Shown: positions 1-6,159 of the stretch, piece after piece | Layout: every line of letters begins with the position of its first letter | Numbering within the stretch: the first letter of the stretch is position 1 | Assembly: GCA_947177325.1 (NCBI GenBank) | Contig: CAMWUH010000080.1 | Coordinates: forward strand, 1-8,266 | Direction of reading: 5' to 3' | DNA from: an uncultured Bacteroidales bacterium | GTDB taxonomy: Bacteria > Bacteroidota > Bacteroidia > Bacteroidales > Muribaculaceae | DNA length: 8,266 nucleotides | Made by a program: the position numbers and the translations under genes | The notes under the pieces: generated by a model | What the model saw: the letters and a program-made list of their open reading frames with translations, nothing else | Database searches by the model: none | Told to the model about the DNA's origin: nothing

Positions 1-1767
1 TTTTTCAGCCTGCTCTTTGGCCGTCGCTTTGATTTGACGGCGCTGAGGGCGCAATGAATCCGCATCTGATTCATATTTTTCAAGCAGCTCCTCAAGGCGT
101 TTCTCCTTTTGACGGATATCGCGGCGCTTGTTTTCCCAATAACGACGGTCGCGGGCAATGTCGAGCAAAAACTTGTCGGTGTTGACATAGTCGCTCCCCA
201 CAATTTCCTTGGCATCGTCGATAATAGAGTCGGGCAACCCGGTTTTGCGCGCGATTTCCAGCGCAAACGACGAACCGGCATTTCCCACTGAGAGTTGAAA
301 CATCGGCTGCATCAGCTGGCGGTCGTAGAGCATAGAGCCATTGACCAGTCCCGGCGTTTCATCGGCAAATGTTTTCAAATTCTGATAGTGGGTGGTGATA
401 ACCCCCCACGCGCCGTTTTGATTGAGCTGCTTTAGTATGGCCTGGGCTATGGCACCGCCGATTTGCGGCTCGGTGCCGGTGCCGAACTCATCAATCAGAA
501 GCAGGGTAGAGGTGGAAGCATGGCGCAGGAAGAAGTTCATGTTGCGCAGGTGAGAGGAGTAGGTCGATAGGTCATCTTCAATCGATTGGTCGTCACCTAT
601 ATCTATAAAAATATTCTCAAAAATCCCGACGTGGGAGTTTTCGTAGAGTGGCGGCAGCAAGCCTGATTGCAGCATATATTGAATCAAGCCTACGGTTTTC
701 AGACATACTGATTTTCCGCCGGCATTAGGCCCTGAAATAATCAGCAAACGCTGCTTGGAGCTTAGAGTAATGTTTAGAGCGACCGCCTCCTTGCCATGAG
801 CGCGCAGCGTAAGTTGAAGCACCGGGTTAATGGCGTGATACCATTCCAGCTCAGGCTTGTCGCTGATGTGAGGCATCTGTCCGCCGGTAGCGTTGGCTAC
901 CGATGCCTTTGCTCTGATAAAGTCGAGTAATCCGGCTTGCATTACAGATTGATTGATTTCGCCTGAGTGGGGGCGGATTTCGTCAGTGATTTGACGCAAT
1001 ATGCGATTGATTTCCCGCTTCTCTTCAAGTTGTAGCTCGCGGATACGGTTGTTTGCTTCAACGAGTTCGGCGGGTTCAATGAAGAATGTTTTGCCCGATG
1101 CCGACTCATCATGCACAATACCCGGAATTTTTCGCTTGTTCATAGGCGACACCGGAAGCACAAGTCGGCCCGAGCGCATAACCGGAGCTGAATCAGCGTC
1201 AAGATATCCCCCCTCTACTGCGCGCGACATTACTCGGCGTATCACTGAGTTGAGTGAAGCGGCCGTTGATGCAAGCGAGCGGCGAATTTCGGCCAGTTCG
1301 GCCGACGCCGAGTCTTTTACCATCCCATAACGGTCGATTACGCGGTTGATAGTTGATCTTATTGAAGGGAATGTTTCAATCGGTTCGGCTATTTCGCGCA
1401 AGAGGTGATAGGAGGTCGAGTCATCGTCGGCTGTCTTAAAATAATCAGTGATTGAAGCTAATGACTCAAGCGTAGAATTTAAATGAGCTAGATCATCTAC
1501 TTGCAACGCCGTGCCCTCTACTCTGATTGACGCTAAGGCGGCGGTGAGGTCATGAAGCGAACCTAATTGAAAAGGGTCGCCCTCTGCAATGAGCCGTTGC
1601 ATCTGCTCGACTTGTCGGAGTCGGGTCACAACAATCCCGGCATCAGCCGAAAAGGTAAGGTGCTCTGAGGCGGCTTTTCGGCCGGGTTGCGACGCGCAGG
1701 CATCGTTTACCATTTTTGTTAATGTCGCGAAGCCTAATCTTGATGATAATGTATCAGGGTAAATCAT
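1..1767 (-). CDS. mutS2: MutS2 family protein (DNA mismatch-repair ATPase homologue), C-terminus beyond window
   Basis: The first 589 codons are open with no stop, and the frame runs off the left edge. The start is the ATG at 1767, giving MIYPDTLSSRLGF, a typical Bacteroidota MutS2 N-terminus, placed 22 nt downstream of a good promoter element. Residues 1 to about 310 are the helical core and clamp. The MutS ATPase follows: Walker A GPNAGGKS at 346-353, STYSSH at 401-406, Walker B LLLIDEFGTG around 422-431, TTHYQNLK at 458-465 and GNAGSSFALE at 495-504. From about 520 a highly charged helical stretch (KRRDIRQKEKRLEELLEKYE) matches the coiled linker before the C-terminal Smr domain. MutS2 proteins are usually about 780-830 residues, so KOW and Smr regions should lie outside. 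In other bacteria MutS2 is a soluble ATPase that suppresses recombination (Helicobacter) or acts on collided ribosomes (Bacillus); which applies here cannot be seen. It is not MutS: the N-terminal mismatch-recognition domain is missing. Confidence 0.96.
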   Translation of the reverse strand, partial: MIYPDTLSSRLGFATLTKMVNDACASQPGRKAASEHLTFSADAGIVVTRLRQVEQMQRLIAEGDPFQLGSLHDLTAALASIRVEGTALQVDDLAHLNSTLESLASITDYFKTADDDSTSYHLLREIAEPIETFPSIRSTINRVIDRYGMVKDSASAELAEIRRSLASTAASLNSVIRRVMSRAVEGGYLDADSAPVMRSGRLVLPVSPMNKRKIPGIVHDESASGKTFFIEPAELVEANNRIRELQLEEKREINRILRQITDEIRPHSGEINQSVMQAGLLDFIRAKASVANATGGQMPHISDKPELEWYHAINPVLQLTLRAHGKEAVALNITLSSKQRLLIISGPNAGGKSVCLKTVGLIQYMLQSGLLPPLYENSHVGIFENIFIDIGDDQSIEDDLSTYSSHLRNMNFFLRHASTSTLLLIDEFGTGTEPQIGGAIAQAILKQLNQNGAWGVITTHYQNLKTFADETPGLVNGSMLYDRQLMQPMFQLSVGNAGSSFALEIARKTGLPDSIIDDAKEIVGSDYVNTDKFLLDIARDRRYWENKRRDIRQKEKRLEELLEKYESDADSLRPQRRQIKATAKEQAEK

Positions 1768-1789
1768 TGTGTTATTTTTTTTCTAAACA

Positions 1790-1820
1790 CAAAGTTACAA
1801 AAAAATCATCAGTATCTCAA
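1790..1820 (-). promoter_or_regulatory. Bacteroidota-type promoter for mutS2
   Basis: On the minus strand TAACTTTG (1797-1790) is an exact match to the Bacteroidota -7 consensus TAnnTTTG. A TTG at 1820-1818 lies 20 nt upstream, the normal distance for the -33 element. Transcription would begin near 1783, giving a leader of roughly 16 nt before the mutS2 ATG at 1767. The leader is A-rich and has no Shine-Dalgarno sequence, as is usual in this phylum. The -33 TTG lies inside one arm of the inverted repeat at 1817-1838, so that repeat may affect this promoter. Confidence 0.7.
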
Positions 1821-1838
1821 GCGTCAATCTGCGCTTGA
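1817..1838. repeat. 7-bp inverted repeat overlapping the mutS2 -33 region
   Basis: TCAAGCG (1817-1823) and CGCTTGA (1832-1838) are perfect reverse complements separated by 8 nt. As DNA this could be a dyad operator, since it covers the TTG of the mutS2 promoter. As minus-strand RNA it is a short hairpin followed 11 nt later by seven U residues (1805-1799), a poor but possible terminator for the operon upstream. The sequence alone does not decide between these. Confidence 0.45.
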
Positions 1839-1840
1839 AA

Positions 1841-1893
1841 TCTTAGACCCGGTTCTTCAGCATTAACAAATATTGGGGGAACCGGGTCTTAGA
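1841..1893 (-). terminator. Long-stem hairpin at the end of the UbiA/GT-C operon
   Basis: Arms 1845-1855 (AGACCCGGTTC) and 1879-1889 (GAACCGGGTCT) pair perfectly over 11 bp. After one T-T mismatch, three more pairs extend the stem to 1841-1855/1879-1893. The loop is 23 nt. The right arm overlaps the TAA stop codon of the UbiA-like gene (1889-1891). Placement directly at the 3' end of the minus-strand operon and before the mutS2 promoter argues for a transcript-end structure. The tract after the stem is only a short U run (minus-strand ATTTC), so intrinsic termination may be inefficient, or the hairpin may mainly protect the 3' end. Confidence 0.55.
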
Positions 1894-2776
1894 AATAAAG
1901 GAATTTTACGAAGCAACCAACCCAGCATAATATAGCCACCTGCAAGTAACGGTCGTGGAGAATAATCGAAGTAGGGTTGCCACCGCTCTGTTTCCTAAGC
2001 AAAAGATAAAGGTATCTGATAACTCCGACGGCTACGAACACTGTTGTCGCGGGCACATAATCCGTCGCAAACCGTGACTTGACGTATGGCGTAAAAGTCC
2101 ACAGCAAATAAACCACGATAATTATAATGCCGATAGCTGTGAGCATCGAGTCAAGGAATTTCAGATTGTAATGACGTATGTTGCTCCTGCTCGCGACTCC
2201 TTTGGCTTCATAAATGGCAGCTTCATGGCGACGCTTGCCTGTGGCGAGCAGCAGCGTCAGCAGAAACACCAGTGCAATGGTCCACTCCGTTAACGGAATG
2301 TCTGTCGCAACACTTCCTGTCCATAACCTTATCAGAAAGCATCCCGAAATCACCACCACGTCAACCACCGGAATGCGCTTCAATAAAAATGAATAGCACA
2401 GATTTAAAACGAAATAGGTGGCCAGCGGCACAATAGTCAATCTCAGCGATTCCACTCCGCTCGCTAATGTGCCTGCTACAACCGCCCCCATCAAAATCAA
2501 GGCAATAGCCAACGCTTCCATTCGAGTTATCTTTCCGCTCGCCACCGGCCGATTCCTTTTCTCCGGATGTTGCGCATCGTAAGGAGCATCGACAGCATCA
2601 TTTATGCAATAAACCGCACTCGCCGTCAGGCAAAACATAACGAAGGCTATAGCGCAATGCCACAGTGGAGTCAACTCCGTTATTGACCCGTGGAGAAAAA
2701 TCGGCAGAAAAAGAAACAGGTTCTTAATCCATTGTGCCGGACGCAATAGCTTTATTATGTTGGTGAGTTTACCCAT
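1889..2776 (-). CDS. UbiA-superfamily prenyltransferase, decaprenyl-phosphate phosphoribosyltransferase-like
   Basis: 295 residues, full length for the family, with about eight to nine hydrophobic segments: an integral inner-membrane enzyme. The first aspartate-rich motif is NDAVDAPYD at 59-67, followed by HPEKRNRP at 70-77. LRPAQWIKN at 11-19, YSFLLK at 128-133 with PVVD to 139, GKRRHE at 180-185 and HDRYLQ at 274-279 match the pattern I know from mycobacterial Rv3806c, rather than the DxxxD second motif of UbiA or MenA. DPPR synthases move 5-phosphoribose from PRPP to a polyprenyl phosphate, the first step toward lipid-linked D-arabinofuranose or ribose. The gene follows the GT-C-like gene by 18 nt with no promoter between them, so they should be co-transcribed. 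There is no Shine-Dalgarno site. The start is the first ATG in frame and keeps the conserved N-terminal LRPxQWxKN motif. A different phosphosugar donor or a quinone/haem role is possible but less likely. Confidence 0.78.
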   Translation of the reverse strand: MGKLTNIIKLLRPAQWIKNLFLFLPIFLHGSITELTPLWHCAIAFVMFCLTASAVYCINDAVDAPYDAQHPEKRNRPVASGKITRMEALAIALILMGAVVAGTLASGVESLRLTIVPLATYFVLNLCYSFLLKRIPVVDVVVISGCFLIRLWTGSVATDIPLTEWTIALVFLLTLLLATGKRRHEAAIYEAKGVASRSNIRHYNLKFLDSMLTAIGIIIIVVYLLWTFTPYVKSRFATDYVPATTVFVAVGVIRYLYLLLRKQSGGNPTSIILHDRYLQVAILCWVGCFVKFLYF

Positions 2777-2794
2777 TATTCGGCTTGAGTTATT

Positions 2795-4438
2795 CTATTT
2801 CTGTTCAAAAAAGTCAGCGTAATCAAAAAATTTTATCGATTCAACGTTTTCTTTTACTTTGGCATATTTATCCGCTTCTAAATAGATTTTCGGGAAATGA
2901 TCATCATCCGGGTCATCTATATAGTAAGTGTAATAGGGTAGAGCCTGTTTCGCATTGTCAGCCGAGAGTTTGACAACCTCAATGCCCGCTTCACTCATGT
3001 GTCGGCAAAAAACTTCATTCAAAAAATTGGCCTCAATGGTAGAGCCGCTTAGCGACTTTTCAATAGCGCGTCGATAAAGGGTGTGGCGCAGCGTGCTCCC
3101 TCCTTGTATAGCCACCGCAACACACCCCGTTAGCAGGGCGAAAATTATCAGAGCTTTACTCAGTAGCTTGTTAAGCTTATTATATTGTGGTGATAAATAG
3201 ACGCTTATCAACCCAAGCGGCAAAATCAGCCATAGTTGGCTATTATAGCGGGCCCACCACGATTGCTCAAAAATGAAGCAACTCGCTATCACCCAGCAGC
3301 TGATATATACGATAACCGATGCGGCTTTTTTGCGGGTGCGCCACACTAAAATAAGCGAAATCAAAAGCATCGGCAGCATCAGCGGCCCGAAGCCTCCCTC
3401 GCGTTGGTCGTAGGTGATAAGCGACACTGACAGCAGCGACCTGAAAAAGTTGGTAAAGCGGTCGTGAAGCAGATACTCGTGGGGAGTGTTTGTTGTCATT
3501 ATGTCAATGCTCCCTTCACCTACAAGCGGATATAGCGGGTTACCTACATTCAGGTAGTTTGTAACATAAGGGTGATACCCTAATATCAGTGTGCCTGCTA
3601 TCGCTGCCGAAACTCCAATTGCAGCTATCTGCCACGCTTTTCTGCTCCGCTTCGTAGCCATTAGCCAAATCCACGCTGCAAGAATCACAACCCCCTGCTC
3701 GAAGAAAATATTGAATTTTGCGCCGGCGGCCAACGCTATTACCATGCAGAGCATAGCGATGCTGACTCGTGCTTGCTTTGATGTCGCAATTCTTATGATA
3801 GTTACGATTGAAATAACTGTCAGCAGATATTTTACGAAATCGGTGTAAAATGTAAACATTTGAGTCAGAAACACCGGATTGCCAACCGTTATCAGCGTAA
3901 TCAGTATTCGGCGCTTAACCGAGATTTTGGCAAATCGTTCCTCAAGAAAGCTATATACAAAAAGCGCTGTCGACAAGCCTAAAATATAATTCAGGCACTT
4001 GCCCGCCTCTATATGTCCTACACTGTAGACAACCGTAGCTTCAGCTATCTCAAATGCTTTTGCGTAATATGGGGTCCATGTTGTCAATTCCAATCCGTCC
4101 CATGGCTGACCGGGCACCCATCCTTTGCATATCAATGTTATGATTTCCTGATGATATGTGTTGCCGTCAAACGACATATCCATCAAAACTCCCCCTGCCA
4201 ATTCTGTAACCGCCCAAATAGCCGGGCTGCCAAGCGCCACAAACCATATAGTCGATTGATTACGAGTCTGAAGTGTCGGCAATATCAATCCGGCTACAAT
4301 AGCTGCCGCCAGATAATAAGTCATTGGAATACCGAAGATAAACCCGAGTGCAGGCAACGCATAGCAAAGGAATAGCTGAGTGAAAAGCACCTCGGCTAAA
4401 AGCAAATAGCGGTTTACGTCAGGTTTCGGGTCAATCAT
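2795..4438 (-). CDS. Polytopic membrane protein, probable GT-C-type glycosyltransferase
   Basis: 547 residues with about ten or more hydrophobic segments between residues 12 and 445, and a hydrophilic C-terminal domain of about 100 residues (445-547). After the second or third membrane segment comes SFDGNTYHQE (89-98) and then ICKGWVPG, an acidic residue in the first large extracytoplasmic loop as expected for GT-C enzymes. TPYYAKAFEI (122-131), IEAGK (143-147), GNP (186-188) and FYTD (197-200) look like further family positions. GT-C enzymes use a polyprenyl-phosphate sugar as donor and work on the outer face of the membrane. The DPPR synthase-like gene just downstream suggests a pentose-phosphate lipid as donor; that is inference from context. 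The acceptor is unknown. The start is the ATG at 4438, about 32 nt from the predicted transcription start. It could also be a flippase-like or otherwise non-enzymatic membrane protein, but loop motif and neighbour favour a glycosyltransferase. Confidence 0.62.
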   Translation of the reverse strand: MIDPKPDVNRYLLLAEVLFTQLFLCYALPALGFIFGIPMTYYLAAAIVAGLILPTLQTRNQSTIWFVALGSPAIWAVTELAGGVLMDMSFDGNTYHQEIITLICKGWVPGQPWDGLELTTWTPYYAKAFEIAEATVVYSVGHIEAGKCLNYILGLSTALFVYSFLEERFAKISVKRRILITLITVGNPVFLTQMFTFYTDFVKYLLTVISIVTIIRIATSKQARVSIAMLCMVIALAAGAKFNIFFEQGVVILAAWIWLMATKRSRKAWQIAAIGVSAAIAGTLILGYHPYVTNYLNVGNPLYPLVGEGSIDIMTTNTPHEYLLHDRFTNFFRSLLSVSLITYDQREGGFGPLMLPMLLISLILVWRTRKKAASVIVYISCWVIASCFIFEQSWWARYNSQLWLILPLGLISVYLSPQYNKLNKLLSKALIIFALLTGCVAVAIQGGSTLRHTLYRRAIEKSLSGSTIEANFLNEVFCRHMSEAGIEVVKLSADNAKQALPYYTYYIDDPDDDHFPKIYLEADKYAKVKENVESIKFFDYADFFEQK

Positions 4439-4476
4439 ATTTCCGTTTTTTGACAGGATTTGCTGTTAGATTGGTG

Positions 4477-4484
4477 CAAAGTTA
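4477..4484 (-). promoter_or_regulatory. -7 element of the GT-C/UbiA operon promoter
   Basis: On the minus strand TAACTTTG matches the TAnnTTTG consensus exactly and is identical to the mutS2 -7 element. It predicts a start near 4470 and a leader of about 33 nt before the ATG at 4438. No clear TTG lies 19-21 nt upstream (that stretch is AT-rich), so the -33 half is weak and the promoter may need an activator. Confidence 0.6.
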
Positions 4485-4570
4485 GCGATTAAATTGTAAT
4501 AAATTTTGTTGCAGTTCCACAAAAACAAAAACTTTTTTTGAAATGTTTTGATTGTAAACGGCTTTTAGTG

Positions 4571-4601
4571 TTGCATATTTCCAAAAAAAACGTTATTTTT
4601 G
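4571..4601 (+). promoter_or_regulatory. Distal Bacteroidota-type promoter for the secreted-protein/FadL unit
   Basis: TTG at 4571-4573 and TATTTTTG at 4594-4601 are separated by 20 nt, matching the -33/-7 layout of Bacteroidota promoters. The transcript would start near 4608 and carry a leader of about 168 nt that begins with the hairpin at 4617-4648 and includes the mini-ORF at 4738-4779. Confidence 0.6.
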
Positions 4602-4616
4602 AAAAGTATTAGTAAA

Positions 4617-4648
4617 CTTTTCGGCTCCGACGGAGTCAAATAGAAAAG
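4617..4648 (+). promoter_or_regulatory. Bulged hairpin in the 5' leader
   Basis: CTTTTC (4617-4622) pairs with GAAAAG (4643-4648). The inner arms GGCTC (4623-4627) and GAGTC (4633-4637) pair with one G-U, closing a CGACG loop. A 5-nt AAATA bulge sits on the 3' side. In the transcript from the distal promoter it lies about 9 nt from the 5' end. It does not match a riboswitch class I recognise and has no trailing U-run, so it is more likely a stabilising or protein-binding element than a terminator. Confidence 0.4.
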
Positions 4649-4687
4649 CGAGGGGATATTTTGAGATTTTTAGCTGATTTTATTTCC

Positions 4688-4695
4688 TAAATTTG
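4688..4695 (+). promoter_or_regulatory. Proximal -7 element for the secreted-protein/FadL unit
   Basis: TAAATTTG matches TAnnTTTG. The nearest upstream TTTTG ends at 4663, giving a spacer of 24 nt, longer than ideal. If used, transcription would start near 4702 with a leader of about 74 nt that omits the hairpin at 4617-4648 but keeps the mini-ORF. Confidence 0.45.
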
Positions 4696-4737
4696 CATAT
4701 AAATTTCCAAATTCCTCCATCCTCTTTCCTCTGAATT

Positions 4738-4779
4738 ATGCAATTGAAGTTTAACGGCTCTAAAATTGTTTTGCTATGA
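4738..4779 (+). CDS. 13-codon mini-ORF overlapping the next start (possible leader peptide)
   Basis: ATG at 4738 opens a short frame encoding MQLKFNGSKIVLL. Its TGA stop (4777-4779) overlaps the ATG (4776-4778) of the following gene as ATGA, the arrangement seen in translationally coupled genes. It lies in the leader of both predicted transcripts. No Shine-Dalgarno site precedes it, though none precedes the proven-looking genes here either. A frame this short can arise by chance, so it is a candidate only. The peptide has no run of one amino acid that would suggest attenuation. Confidence 0.25.
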   Translation: MQLKFNGSKIVLL

Positions 4780-6113
4780 AATTTAACAAATTCCTTTTAG
4801 CGGCTTTGATAACCTCCCTCGCCGGGCAGGTTGCTTTGGCATCGACTTACGATGACGACGACATATACTATAACCCCTCCAAGTCTCGAAAAGAGACCAA
4901 GGTGTCAACGAAAAAAAACAGTAAGGCTGACAAACGTGGCACTATCGTAACCGGTAAAGACGGCAACGAATATATCGTTACCAACGAAGGTATGGCCTAT
5001 CCGGTTCAAGCCGTGAATTATTCCGGCAGTGACACTTATGTTGTCAACTCGGGCAGCACTCGCGACGTTGATGAATACAATCGTCGTACTTCTTCATCCA
5101 ATTCCGGCTCATCGTCAGCAACCACGGCTGCTCGCGAAGATTTTGCCAACACCCGCCAAATTGAGCGCTACTACAATCCCGATGTCGTTGTTTCCACAGG
5201 CGATGACGACTTTATCGATATGTACTACACCCAAACCCAGCCTCAGGAGGTGAACATTTATGTTAACACAACTCCAAGCTGGAACTCCTTCTATGGCCCT
5301 ACTTATAGCGCATGGAACTATTGGAACGGTTGGGACACCTGGAACTGGTACACTTCCGGATTCTATTATCCCTCCCTCTCCTGGAGTTGGGGTTGGAGCT
5401 ATAATCCCTGGTGGGGGCCATCCTACTATAATCCTTGGTTTACTCCCTCATGGAGTTGGTCGTGGGGCGGCTGGTATCCCGGTTGGGGACCCGCTTGGAA
5501 TCCCGGTCCCCGTCCTCCTCACGGACCCTCCCACACTCCTTCAGGTTCGTTCCGCCCTCACCGTCCGTCAGTAGGCAATTTTGCCGGTAACACCCGTCCC
5601 GGTGGCTATCGAGGAGATGGTAATAATCAACGCCCCGGTAATAACAATGGAGGTGGCAATCACCGTCCCGGCAACCAAGGATTTGGTGTTAATAACGGAG
5701 GCTTGCGCCCCTCTTCTCCCTCTTATAACCAAGGCTCGCAGGGTGGCTATCGTGGACAGGTCGGAGGTAATCGACCCTCTGCCGGAAGCAGTGTTGCCAC
5801 ATCTCCTTCCAACAATAATAATTACGGCAACGCGGGAGGATACCGTCAAGGTGGCACTCGCCCCAATGCCTCAACCGTGATAGGCAACTCTGCATCTTCC
5901 GGTCGTGGCTCAGGCAGCTACAGCACCGGTGGCCGACGTGGTGGCTCAAGCACTCCTTCGTCGAGCGCCTCATCTTCAAACAGCTCTCGTCGCAGCTCTT
6001 CAAGCAGCTATAACTCCGGAGGTCGCTCATCAAGCAGTTCAATGGGCTCCGGCCGTAGCAGTGGCGGTGGCCGAAGTGGCGGTGGTCGCAGCAGTGGCGG
6101 CGGCCGACGTTAA
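4776..6113 (+). CDS. Secreted low-complexity protein, Trp/Tyr-rich middle and Gly/Ser/Arg-rich tail
   Basis: 445 residues, function not recognised. Residues 1-22 are a clear Sec signal peptide with a cleavage site after ALA (20-22). The mature N-terminus (23 to about 165) has acidic YDDDDIYYNPS and DDDFIDMYYTQ patches flanking a Lys-rich and Ser-rich stretch. Residues about 166-243 hold 18 tryptophans in 78 residues, with repeated SWSWG, NPWW and PGWG units rich in Tyr and Pro. Residues about 244-425 are Gly/Asn/Arg/Pro-rich (NRPG, GGYR, RPGN units), and 426-445 end in three SGGGR-type repeats. There is no lipobox and no cysteine in the protein. I recall similar Bacteroidales proteins carrying the uninformative label 'vitellogenin II precursor' beside FadL-type barrels; that name implies no function. 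The FadL gene follows after 46 nt without its own promoter. Surface or matrix protein is the plain inference. Confidence 0.85.
   Translation: MKFNKFLLAALITSLAGQVALASTYDDDDIYYNPSKSRKETKVSTKKNSKADKRGTIVTGKDGNEYIVTNEGMAYPVQAVNYSGSDTYVVNSGSTRDVDEYNRRTSSSNSGSSSATTAAREDFANTRQIERYYNPDVVVSTGDDDFIDMYYTQTQPQEVNIYVNTTPSWNSFYGPTYSAWNYWNGWDTWNWYTSGFYYPSLSWSWGWSYNPWWGPSYYNPWFTPSWSWSWGGWYPGWGPAWNPGPRPPHGPSHTPSGSFRPHRPSVGNFAGNTRPGGYRGDGNNQRPGNNNGGGNHRPGNQGFGVNNGGLRPSSPSYNQGSQGGYRGQVGGNRPSAGSSVATSPSNNNNYGNAGGYRQGGTRPNASTVIGNSASSGRGSGSYSTGGRRGGSSTPSSSASSSNSSRRSSSSSYNSGGRSSSSSMGSGRSSGGGRSGGGRSSGGGRR
5271..5509 (+). repeat. Trp/Tyr/Pro-rich low-complexity segment
   Basis: This stretch encodes about 78 residues with 18 tryptophan codons, arranged as degenerate short units such as SWSW, NPWW and GGWYPGW. 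The DNA carries recurrent tgg and ggttgg/agttgg words, including two near copies of a TGGAGTTGG word (around 5382 and 5451). It looks like repeat growth by slippage followed by divergence. Confidence 0.6.
6051..6110 (+). repeat. Short tandem repeat encoding the SGGGR tail
   Basis: The last 20 codons before the stop consist of three near copies of an 18-21 nt unit, beginning GGCCGTAGCAGTGGCGG, then GGCCGAAGTGGCGG, then GGTCGCAGCAGTGGCGG. Unit lengths are multiples of three, so gain or loss of a unit would change tail length without breaking the frame. Confidence 0.6.
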
Positions 6114-6159
6114 TCTTAAGCCTCGGCTCTAAATATCGAAAATTCGAAACAACTATTAT

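Larger units (their letters stand above)
4439..4775. other. Divergent AT-rich intergenic region between the two operons
   Basis: This 337-nt gap separates the GT-C gene (leftward) from the secreted low-complexity protein (rightward). It is strongly AT-rich with runs of A and T around 4520-4545 and 4581-4600. It holds one leftward -7 element (4477-4484), two rightward candidates (4571-4601 and 4688-4695), a bulged hairpin (4617-4648) and a 13-codon mini-ORF (4738-4779). I saw no tRNA and no recognisable riboswitch in it. Confidence 0.7.

Noticed and set aside
1001..1330. 109-codon plus-strand frame inside mutS2
   Set aside because: It is antisense to conserved MutS2 sequence and encodes a Ser/Arg-rich product with no family features.
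4013..4375. 120-codon plus-strand frame opposite the start of the GT-C-like gene
   Set aside because: It lies wholly antisense to the motif-bearing region of a 547-codon gene with consistent membrane topology; no promoter or domain supports it.
4520..4550. A-run/T-run near-palindrome (CAAAAACTTTTTTTG region) as a bidirectional terminator
   Set aside because: No gene ends here: both neighbours start from this region. The pairing is A-T only and better explained as AT-rich promoter DNA.
5568..6042. Minus-strand open frames opposite the low-complexity gene
   Set aside because: They mirror the repeat composition of the coding strand and show no recognisable protein features or upstream promoter element.
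5029..6132. Nearly continuous open frame in a second plus-strand reading frame across the low-complexity gene (5029-5253, 5260-5574, 5581-5880, 5905-6132)
   Set aside because: Products are Ala/Val/Pro-biased with no signal peptide or domain. The openness follows from the biased codon content of the Trp/Gly/Ser/Arg repeats in the real frame.
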